Source: Dehalococcoidia bacterium
GTDB taxonomy: Bacteria > Chloroflexota > Dehalococcoidia > Dehalococcoidales > Fen-1064
Direction of reading: 5' to 3'
DNA length: 12,791 nucleotides
NCBI GenBank assembly: GCA_011192055.1
Contig: DUES01000031.1
Coordinates: 1-12,791, forward strand
The position numbers and the translations under genes are program-made. The notes beneath the pieces were generated by a model. The model searched no databases. It was not told the DNA's origin and saw only the letters and a list, made by a program, of their open reading frames with translations. Of the stretch, positions 6,054 to 12,791 are shown one piece after another (within the stretch, counting starts at the first letter, position 1; the number at the start of each line of letters is the position of its first letter).

Positions 6054-6458
6054 ATGATTTCAAAGATTAACCACATCGGTATCGCTGTAAACAATATTGA
6101 TGATGCGCTGCAACTATACGCCAGGACACTTGGACTCAATGTCGGTGCTTTTGAAGTCGTTGAGGAGCAGAAAACCAGGACTGCCATAGTTCCCGTTGGT
6201 GATATTAAAATCGAACTTCTGGAAGCAACCGATTCTGAAAGTCCCATCGCCAAACATATAGAACGCAGAGGTGAAGGACTCCACCATCTGGCTTTTGAAG
6301 TTGATAATATCGAATCAGCCCTGGCGGAACTCAAAAATAAGGAGATACGCCTTATCGATGAGCAACCCAGAAGAGGTGTGGAGGATACCAGTATTGCCTT
6401 TCTGCACCCCAAGGCAACAGGGGGAGTCCTGCTGGAAGTCGTCCAGAAAAAGGAATAG
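6054..6458 (+). CDS. mce: Methylmalonyl-CoA epimerase
   Basis: Interconverts (S)- and (R)-methylmalonyl-CoA so that the carboxylase and the mutase can be linked. The 134 residues show the vicinal-oxygen-chelate fold as two beta-alpha-beta-beta-beta halves. Metal ligands can be placed at His7 (INHIGIAV), Glu54 (IKIELLEA), His77 or His78 (GEGLHHLAFEV) and Glu128 (GVLLEVVQ), as in bacterial epimerases. I chose ATG 6054 because AAGGAG at 6044-6049 precedes it and it is one base after the stop of the B12-subunit gene, so translation is probably coupled. An open frame continues upstream to 5901, but only as an overlap with the previous gene. Placement directly after both mutase subunits strongly supports methylmalonyl-CoA as the operon's substrate. 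No MeaB/ArgK-type mutase chaperone gene or propionyl-CoA carboxylase gene is present in the window. Confidence 0.94.
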   Translation: MISKINHIGIAVNNIDDALQLYARTLGLNVGAFEVVEEQKTRTAIVPVGDIKIELLEATDSESPIAKHIERRGEGLHHLAFEVDNIESALAELKNKEIRLIDEQPRRGVEDTSIAFLHPKATGGVLLEVVQKKE

Positions 6459-6577
6459 ACGCAGTTAACCATGATTCAGTGCTCGGAGTGTGAGTCTGCG
6501 GAATAAGACACGTAATTGAAGGTTGTTCATTTTCGATTGTACGGACTCACGGCAATCGACATGCTTAAATAAGAGTG

Positions 6578-6600
6578 GGCGGTTCCAAACAGGAGCCGCC
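6578..6600 (+). terminator. Hairpin terminator of the mutase-epimerase operon
   Basis: GGCGGTTCC at 6578-6586 pairs with GGAGCCGCC at 6592-6600 (9 bp, one G-T) around the loop AAACA. It is the most GC-rich stem in the gap and lies 120 bases past the epimerase stop. The following TTATCCATT is only mildly T-rich, so termination efficiency is uncertain. Confidence 0.6.
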
Positions 6601-6877
6601 TTATCCATTCATGCACCTGCAATATTCCTCCGGCTATTACCTGATGATAACGGGACTACGCTGTATTAAAACCATTTCAAAACATTTCACTACACCATTA
6701 ACACAATCAAAATATCTTCCGGAATCCCTGCATTTGTGCAGGAGTATGCTATATACAGAAGTCTCAAGTTAGTGATAAAATAGTACCACTATACGCGCGG
6801 CGTATGACATACATCACATACAATGTTCTGTTGCATTAGATAGAATAAGCTCATTACTTGGGTGGTGGAGGTGTGTG
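6601..6877. other. Intergenic region with two palindromes before the glycosyltransferase
   Basis: No gene is recognisable between the epimerase stop (6458) and 6878. Besides the terminator, a perfect 6-bp stem CCTGCA 6727-6732 / TGCAGG 6737-6742 with a TTTG loop, and a 6-bp inverted repeat ATACGC 6791-6796 / GCGTAT 6800-6805 with a 3-base centre, are visible. A -10-like TAAAAT is at 6776-6781, just upstream of the second repeat, which could then be an operator near the transcription start. No good -35 partner is seen. Confidence 0.3.
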
Positions 6878-8158
6878 ATGGCGTCTATTGTTTTCGCGGG
6901 AACATACTACCCCATTACGTGCGGTATCGCCGACTACACTCAATTCCTGACAAGTACCAGTCCCCCTGGCAGATGGCGTGTGCTCTCTTTCGATTTGCAT
7001 GGTTACGGTATGCCACTGGCTCACACTGAAGCGGAGGTGGAAAACGTCTGGTACGGCATACCCGGTAAAAAAAAGTATTCTTCCACCGTTATGCGGAATG
7101 GCCTCAACTATCTCATCCCGGAAGTGAGCGATGCTGTTCTCTGGTTCCAGCATGAGTTTGGTATTTTCAGGGATGATAGAAGGTTTGTGGAAATGCTCCG
7201 GGACCTGGATATACCAAAGATAGTCACCTTCCACAGCCTTCATTTTGAAGCCGGCAGGAAATTTTCGGGTTTGAAGAGACAGGAACATAAACTGCTTTCC
7301 CGTTTACTGCCATGCGTGGATGCGATAACGGTCTTCAGCAGGGGCGTACTTTCTGCCGTAAATTCCGCCTTCCCCGAATATACCGGCAAAGTACATGTAC
7401 TCAGGCATGGCATTCACCATTACCCGCAAGTAATTCATATGAGTCGAAAGCAGGCCAGGGAGGCTTTAAATGATTTCCTTGTTTATGAGTCGGACCTGGA
7501 CCCGGAAGTGAAGGACAGGCTATACCGGGAAAGGACACTGCAAGACCCGTCTATTTTCCTGGTAGGCCAGACAGGATTTCTCTGTCCTTCCAAGGGTTCT
7601 GAAAGACTGTGGTCATTCAGAGACGACCTTCAACAAGTGGTAACAAATCGCCATATCGTGGCAATGCGTATTGGTTCAGCAAGGCTTTCAGACCAGATTA
7701 AGTATGCCAGGAAGCTTAGAAACTTACAAAATGGCATAGACAAGATACTCATTGAGACCTGGTTACCACGGGAAATGCTGCCGATTGCCCAGCGTGCTTT
7801 CGATGTGAACTATTACTGGCCGCTGGACTGTACGCAGAGCGGTGTTCTGGCACATGCCTTGGGGGCCGGGGCAATTGTGGCCGGCCGTGAACTGGAAGGA
7901 GTGGGTGAGGCCTTACAGGAAGCTGGCCAGATATATGATAAAAATCCGGATTACCTGCTCCTGAAAACAGCCTCTCTCCTTCGAAATCCTGAACTTGCAG
8001 CAAGGATGGAGGAAGAAGCCTTACGTTATGCAAGCAGGTTCTCCTGGCCAAATCAGGTTCGTAAACATTACCACCTGGCACAGGAAATCATTTCACCAGC
8101 CAGCCATTCTTACACCCGCAGAGACGCTCTGCCCCTCGATAAACCAACCCCGGTATAA
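6878..8158 (+). CDS. GT-B fold glycosyltransferase (GT4-like)
   Basis: A 426-residue cytoplasmic glycosyltransferase with two Rossmann-like halves. The N-terminal half opens with FAGTYYPITCGIADYTQFL (residues 6-24), the pattern of family 4 acceptor-binding domains, followed by WFQHEFGIF (89-97), VTFHSLH (116-122) and VLRHGIHHY (174-182). The C-terminal half starts at GQTGFLCPSKG (230-240), the usual domain-boundary motif, and carries CTQSGVLAHALGAG (318-331) with GRELEGVGEAL (337-346), where the sugar-nucleotide site lies. The usual E-x7-E pair is not clearly kept, so donor and activity are uncertain. There is no signal peptide or membrane helix. ATG 6878 is preferred to the GTG one codon upstream because GGAGG at 6867-6871 is six bases before it. 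The acceptor is unknown, and the neighbours give no cell-surface context. Confidence 0.8.
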   Translation: MASIVFAGTYYPITCGIADYTQFLTSTSPPGRWRVLSFDLHGYGMPLAHTEAEVENVWYGIPGKKKYSSTVMRNGLNYLIPEVSDAVLWFQHEFGIFRDDRRFVEMLRDLDIPKIVTFHSLHFEAGRKFSGLKRQEHKLLSRLLPCVDAITVFSRGVLSAVNSAFPEYTGKVHVLRHGIHHYPQVIHMSRKQAREALNDFLVYESDLDPEVKDRLYRERTLQDPSIFLVGQTGFLCPSKGSERLWSFRDDLQQVVTNRHIVAMRIGSARLSDQIKYARKLRNLQNGIDKILIETWLPREMLPIAQRAFDVNYYWPLDCTQSGVLAHALGAGAIVAGRELEGVGEALQEAGQIYDKNPDYLLLKTASLLRNPELAARMEEEALRYASRFSWPNQVRKHYHLAQEIISPASHSYTRRDALPLDKPTPV

Positions 8159-8206
8159 CCCCGAGTTCACACCCTTTAACGCAATGAATAAAGGAGGACC
8201 TGTTTG

Positions 8207-8628
8207 GTGGTTCCGGCCTTTACCAGTGGCGGCATCCGGTGCTTCGAAGAAGGGTACTGCCTGATGGTGGGCAGAGAAACAGAGGTTTACAAATGATTGG
8301 AGCCGGTTTTCCGGACACCGGCACCATCATCAACAAATGGTTACGGATATGTCGGACCAAGTGGTGCCGGGCCTTTTTCGTGGAGATGGTACATAACGGT
8401 ATCGAGGATGACCCCGGTCTACGGAATATACAGGCCTATGTTGAGCACTCCGGAGAAGGACGGCGGACAATTGAGGAATTAATTGAACCGGCTGTACCGG
8501 CGTCCGTAATCACGCAATCGGTCCAGGCACGGTTCCGCTCACGCCAGGACAACCCTTTCTCCGGTCGACTTCCGGCAGCACTCCGTAAACAGTCCGGAGG
8601 CCCTACCGTTAAACAGGCGGACAGTTAG
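8207..8628 (+). pseudogene. gnd: 6-phosphogluconate dehydrogenase, collapsed pseudogene
   Basis: Pieces of decarboxylating 6-phosphogluconate dehydrogenase in the right order but different frames. From GTG 8207: TSGGIRCFEEGYCLMVG (family: GTSGG..G...GYCLM.GG), an in-frame TGA at 8294, then NGYGYVGPSGAG at 8333-8368. A frameshift near 8372 leads to FFVEMVHNGIE (family: HFVKMVHNGIE), in which the catalytic Lys is Glu. Then about 80-90 residues are missing and the C-terminus follows: SGEGRRTIEELIEPAVPASV, ARFRSRQDNPFSGRLPAALR, to TAG 8626-8628. The N-terminal NADP-binding domain is absent. A good ribosome binding site (AAGGAGG, 8191-8197) stands nine bases before GTG 8207, so a 29-residue peptide could still be made. 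No enzyme activity is possible. Confidence 0.8.
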
Positions 8629-8671
8629 GAGAATTCACAATACAGTAACCAGAAATTTTTATATGCATAAT

Positions 8672-8692
8672 CTCATTCGAAATGAGTATAAT
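8672..8692 (+). promoter_or_regulatory. Promoter -10 box with adjacent operator for the aldolase gene
   Basis: A perfect TATAAT at 8687-8692 is directly preceded by a 6-bp inverted repeat, CTCATT 8672-8677 and AATGAG 8681-8686, around CGA. The repeat fills most of the promoter spacer, a classic place for a repressor. The -35 hexamer expected around 8664-8669 is poor (TGCATA), which would fit a weak or activator-dependent promoter. A start near 8699 would give a leader of about 44 bases. Confidence 0.5.
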
Positions 8693-8742
8693 ATGAACAC
8701 CAGGACAAGTTATTCGGTCACTAATGAAAAGGAGCGCAACCG

Positions 8743-9765
8743 ATGAATAGAGAGGAACTGGAGTCATGTGCAGGTACGCTGGTAGCACCCGGTAAGGGTA
8801 TCCTGGCCGCTGATGAGAGCTCAAGTACAATCAAGCGACATCTCGCAAGCATTGATGTTGAATCGACTGAAGGGAACCGTCGCATTTATCGCGAGCTCCT
8901 GTTTTCGACACCGGGGATAGAGAAATACATCAGTGGTGTCATCCTGTTTGATGAGACCATCCGCCAGAACTCAGGAGACGGTACACCATTTACAGGGATT
9001 CTCGATGGAAAGGGTATTATACCGGGCATCAAGGTTGATAAGGGTACCGTTGACCTGCCCGGTTTTCCCGGTGAAAAAGTAACGGAAGGCCTGGATGGTC
9101 TCCGTGAACGCCTTGTCGAATACCGGGACCTGGGAGCCCGGTTCACGAAATGGCGCGCCGTTATCACTATTGATGAAGGTATCCCCACGAGGACCTGTAT
9201 CAGCACCAATGCCCGGCTCCTCGCTCTATTTGCAGCCTTCAGCCAGGAAGCAGGACTTGTCCCGATAGTGGAACCTGAAGTCCTTTCCGATGGCGACCAT
9301 ACTATCGAGAGGTGCGAGGAAGTAACATCCACCACTCTTGAGCAGGTTTTTTCAAGATTGCGTGAACACCAAGTCAGTCTTGAGGGTATGCTGTTAAAAC
9401 CCAACATGGTACTTTCCGGTAAAGCCTGCCCCGAACAAGCTGGGATTACCGAGGTTGCCGAAGCAACAGTACGCTGCCTTCTCCGTACCGTTCCTTCATC
9501 CGTGCCGGGAATAGTGTTTCTTTCCGGCGGACAGAGTCCGCAACTCGCCACAGAACATCTTAATGCCATGAACCTGGTTGTAGACAACCCCTGGGAACTC
9601 AGTTTTTCTTACGGTCGGGCATTACAGTACCCTGTGCTCCGGGCATGGAAAGGCCGGCAAGAAAACGTAGCTGGTGCGCAGCATGACTTTCATCTCAGGG
9701 CTATGTTCAATAGTGCAGCAAGAAACGGTACCTACTCAATCGACATGGAGCAAGCCGCCTCCTGA
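8743..9765 (+). CDS. fba: Class I fructose-bisphosphate aldolase
   Basis: Cleaves fructose 1,6-bisphosphate to dihydroxyacetone phosphate and glyceraldehyde 3-phosphate, or the reverse in gluconeogenesis, through a Schiff base in the cytoplasm. The 340 residues match the animal/plant-type class I enzyme: Asp24 in GILAADESS, Lys97 in GIKVDKG, Lys136 in FTKWRAV, Glu177 and Glu179 in VPIVEPEV, Schiff-base Lys219 in LEGMLLKPNMV, SGG at 261-263 and Arg292 in LSFSYGRALQ. The C-terminal tail is short and ends QAAS without the terminal Tyr of muscle aldolase. ATG 8743 has AAAAGGAG at 8727-8734. A promoter with a palindrome lies just upstream, so it is probably a single-gene unit. The sugar-phosphate gene before it (6-phosphogluconate dehydrogenase) is destroyed, while this one is complete. 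Confidence 0.95.
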   Translation: MNREELESCAGTLVAPGKGILAADESSSTIKRHLASIDVESTEGNRRIYRELLFSTPGIEKYISGVILFDETIRQNSGDGTPFTGILDGKGIIPGIKVDKGTVDLPGFPGEKVTEGLDGLRERLVEYRDLGARFTKWRAVITIDEGIPTRTCISTNARLLALFAAFSQEAGLVPIVEPEVLSDGDHTIERCEEVTSTTLEQVFSRLREHQVSLEGMLLKPNMVLSGKACPEQAGITEVAEATVRCLLRTVPSSVPGIVFLSGGQSPQLATEHLNAMNLVVDNPWELSFSYGRALQYPVLRAWKGRQENVAGAQHDFHLRAMFNSAARNGTYSIDMEQAAS

Positions 9766-10235
9766 ACTTCCTGTCAACGGTACAGATTTCCGCTGCTTGG
9801 AGAGTGGCACAGGTACTTGGTGGGCAGTCGGGTCGTGTTATTCGCAGTCTGGTATTACATCCAATGTCTGTCTATTGCCTGAATGGACTGATTCAGGACG
9901 ACTTAAGCTTTCTCCATACATATTCAATATCACTAAATGACCAGAACGGTTCGCTCAGTATTACCTGTAGATATCCTGGTGTAGTGCTTCCTATATATCG
10001 ATATTTTGTATGACGATGCTGGTTTTAGACCATTAATAAGGACGGCTGGACTGGGATCTGCTTTCGAGGTCTCGGCATACTAACGTACCGTTAGAAGCAC
10101 TACACTAGCGCTTCCCAGACAACACAAAGTAACTTACGGCGGAGAATACCCTTTTTTTATTAATACTTGCACCGTTTATTAGACTGTGCGATTATATCTT
10201 AAGTCCCAATACATATACAGGAGAGGAATGACATC
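9766..10235. other. 470-base gap with a structured segment, no recognised gene
   Basis: Frames of up to 88 residues run into or through this gap on the + strand, but none has a ribosome binding site and recognisable protein sequence, and the minus strand shows nothing better. The notable part is 10051-10118, where CTGGGA (10051-10056) and TCCCAG (10113-10118) enclose a perfect 6-bp inverted repeat CTAACG 10080-10085 / CGTTAG 10089-10094 with a TAC centre, and a 5-bp stem GAAGC 10094-10098 / GCTTC 10110-10114. The last stem and the outer one share bases and cannot both form. It could be the leader or control region of the acyl-CoA dehydrogenase gene at 10236, or a small structured RNA. Confidence 0.35.
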
Positions 10236-11405
10236 ATGAGACCTGAGGATCTGCGGGATTTTGAACTAACAGATAGCCAGAAGATGGTACGCGTAATGGC
10301 ACGGGATTTTGCCCGAAAAGAAATTACTCCGTATGTACAGCAATGGGAAAAGGATGGGCAATATCCAAGAGATATTGTTACCAGGATGGGGAAACTTGGA
10401 TTCCTGGGTGCCTTCATCCCTGAGGAATTTGGCGGGGCCGGACTGGACTACCTCAGCTACGGCCTGATTTGCGAGGAAATCGCTTATGCCGACTGGGTAT
10501 GCGCATCTATTATTTCCGTTCAGAACTCACTGGTAGAGAATGGTATCCTTCATTTTGGAACCGATGAACAGAAGAAGAAATACCTGGTACCCCTGGCAAA
10601 AGGTGAACTGCAGGCGTCGTCAGCTCTGTCCGAACCCGGTGGCGGGACAGACCTGGCCAGCCTCCAGACAACGGCACGACTGGACGGTGACCATTATGTC
10701 CTGAATGGGCAGAAAACATTCTGCTCTCACGCCAGTCACACTAACATATACTTCACCCTGGCGTCAGTTGATAAATCACTCGGACGCCGGGGTATCTGTG
10801 CCTTCCTGCTGGAAAACCCTTCACCCGGCATGGAGGTAACACCACTTAATATGACTACCATGAAAAGGGGTAATATTGCACAGATATTCCTTGATGATGT
10901 GCGCGTTCCCAAAGAGAATCTGCTCGGTGAAGTGGGACGTGGTATGACTATCGTAGGCGCTGACCTTGCCGTAGGCAGGTTTTCCGTGGCTGCACGGTGT
11001 GTTGGCCAGGCACAGGCCTGCCTTGACGCTGCCGTCAACTATGCCAACCAGAGAGAGATATTCGGGAAAAAAGAAAGCGAATTCCAGATGGTCAAGCAGA
11101 TTATCGCGGATATGGTCGTGTCAATAGATACCGCCCGCCTGCTTGTCTACCGGCTCGGACGGCTGATGGACGCTAATGTCGGACGTCTCACTTCAATTGC
11201 TTCTGTAACAAAGCTCTATGCCAGTGAAGTTGCCACCAAAGCGGCACTGGACGCTATTCAACTTCACGGAGGCTATGGCTTTGTGGAAGACTATCATGTG
11301 GGGCGCTATTTACTGGAAGCAAAGACCCTGGAAATAGGTGAAGGCAACAGCCAGTTGCACCGCGATATTATTGCAGACTGGGCATTTGGTGTACGCGAGT
11401 ACTAG
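10236..11405 (+). CDS. Acyl-CoA dehydrogenase
   Basis: A 389-residue FAD enzyme that introduces the alpha-beta double bond into an acyl-CoA and passes electrons to electron-transfer flavoprotein. The three family domains are present in order: an N-terminal helical domain (LTDSQKMVRVMARDFARKEI, then GFLGAFIPEEFGGAGLDYLS), the middle beta domain with the flavin signature SALSEPGGGTDLAS (129-142, a variant of the usual EPGAGSD), and a C-terminal helical domain with QREIFGKKESEFQ and AIQLHGGYGFVEDYHVGRY. The catalytic base is Glu369 in IGEGNSQLHR, where Asn replaces the common Thr/Ser after EG. Length is normal. AGGAGAGGA at 10219-10227 precedes ATG 10236. Substrate cannot be read from sequence; short-chain, branched or glutaryl-type acyl-CoA are all possible, and the nearby acetoacetyl-CoA synthetase and mutase genes suggest short-chain acids. 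Confidence 0.92.
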   Translation: MRPEDLRDFELTDSQKMVRVMARDFARKEITPYVQQWEKDGQYPRDIVTRMGKLGFLGAFIPEEFGGAGLDYLSYGLICEEIAYADWVCASIISVQNSLVENGILHFGTDEQKKKYLVPLAKGELQASSALSEPGGGTDLASLQTTARLDGDHYVLNGQKTFCSHASHTNIYFTLASVDKSLGRRGICAFLLENPSPGMEVTPLNMTTMKRGNIAQIFLDDVRVPKENLLGEVGRGMTIVGADLAVGRFSVAARCVGQAQACLDAAVNYANQREIFGKKESEFQMVKQIIADMVVSIDTARLLVYRLGRLMDANVGRLTSIASVTKLYASEVATKAALDAIQLHGGYGFVEDYHVGRYLLEAKTLEIGEGNSQLHRDIIADWAFGVREY

Positions 11406-11570
11406 GATCCCGTCTTTTAAATAATTTGAATAAGTACCCAGCGACAATCAACCTGAGCCCTGATTCTCTTCGTGTCACCTGACTTACTGCAGATACTTCT
11501 GAGACGGGACACCGGCAGTATTTAATATAACCTATATACATTTAAAAACTATCTGGTAAACCTGGTAAAC

Positions 11571-11588
11571 GAAATACTGCAGTATTTC
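11571..11588. repeat. 18-bp perfect palindrome with GCAGTAT direct repeats
   Basis: GAAATACTGCAGTATTTC is perfectly self-complementary with no spacer. The heptamer GCAGTAT occurs three times nearby, at 11515-11521, 11579-11585 and 11590-11596. An alternative stem TGCAG 11578-11582 / CTGCA 11599-11603 is followed by five T (11604-11608) and could act as a weak terminator for the acyl-CoA dehydrogenase gene. It lies 18 bases upstream of the putative -35 of the acetoacetyl-CoA synthetase promoter, a position suited to an activator. Confidence 0.5.
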
Positions 11589-11606
11589 AGCAGTATAGCT
11601 GCATTT

Positions 11607-11634
11607 TTGCCGGAGGTTACACATATCTGATAAT
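11607..11634 (+). promoter_or_regulatory. Putative promoter of the acetoacetyl-CoA synthetase gene
   Basis: TTGCCG at 11607-11612 (four of six consensus bases) and GATAAT at 11629-11634 (five of six) are separated by 16 bases. Transcription would begin near 11641, leaving a leader of about 48 bases that ends in the ribosome binding site GGAGGAG at 11677-11683. This is the best-spaced promoter I can see in the window. Confidence 0.4.
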
Positions 11635-11688
11635 TATTCCTGCTCCGGTACCTGAATATACTGTCACAGAGCAAGTGGAGGAGCTACT

Positions 11689-12791
<1,103 letters not shown>

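Noticed and set aside
5687..6472. 261-residue minus-strand open frame
   Set aside because: It lies opposite the B12-subunit and epimerase genes, both with clear motifs and ribosome binding sites; its sequence is low-complexity and matches nothing.
8886..9587. 233-residue minus-strand open frame
   Set aside because: It is the shadow of the aldolase gene, whose catalytic residues are all in the plus-strand frame.
9804..10013. 69-residue plus-strand frame after the aldolase gene
   Set aside because: It has no ribosome binding site, no recognisable motif and begins in an arbitrary place; not enough to call a gene.

Overview
This looks like a stretch of bacterial chromosome with nearly all recognisable genes on the + strand. 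It comes from an organism that handles short-chain acyl-CoA compounds and probably lives with little oxygen: there is a split B12-dependent methylmalonyl-CoA mutase with its epimerase, an acyl-CoA dehydrogenase, an acetoacetyl-CoA synthetase, and a tiny desulforedoxin-type iron protein. I cannot fix the taxon from sequence alone. The gene mix and style would suit an uncultivated Chloroflexota (Dehalococcoidia-like) or a similar anaerobe, but that is a guess. I see no rRNA, tRNA, CRISPR array or intact mobile element.

Layout. 1-950: no intact gene; a palindromic operator over a leftward -10 box, the zinc-ribbon stub of a transposase, and a promoter/operator for the next unit. 951-2509: a TauE/SafE-type anion exporter broken by one extra base, overlapping a small three-helix membrane protein. 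2510-4005: about 1.5 kb holding one intact gene (40-residue desulforedoxin with a highly structured leader) among wrecks: an unidentified ORF, a thiamine-diphosphate enzyme fragment and a DegV fragment. 4006-6458: intact operon of mutase large subunit, B12-binding subunit and methylmalonyl-CoA epimerase, closed by a hairpin terminator. 6878-8158: GT-B glycosyltransferase. 8207-8628: collapsed remains of 6-phosphogluconate dehydrogenase. 8743-9765: class I fructose-bisphosphate aldolase. 10236-11405: acyl-CoA dehydrogenase. 11689-12791: N-terminal half of acetoacetyl-CoA synthetase, cut by the window edge.

How it fits together. The mutase and epimerase interconvert succinyl-CoA and the methylmalonyl-CoA epimers, the core of propionyl-CoA assimilation or of propionate formation. 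The acyl-CoA dehydrogenase and acetoacetyl-CoA synthetase act on neighbouring short-chain acyl-CoA or ketone-body pools. These genes look like separate transcription units, several with their own palindromic site close to a -10 box, rather than one long operon.

Two things stand out. First, the gene decay: at least four recognisable gene families survive only as frameshifted or internally deleted pieces, plus the frameshifted exporter. Second, the amount of unexplained palindromic or structured sequence upstream of genes, above all the leader of the desulforedoxin gene, where a CCTCC segment could pair either with a local partner or with the ribosome binding site.
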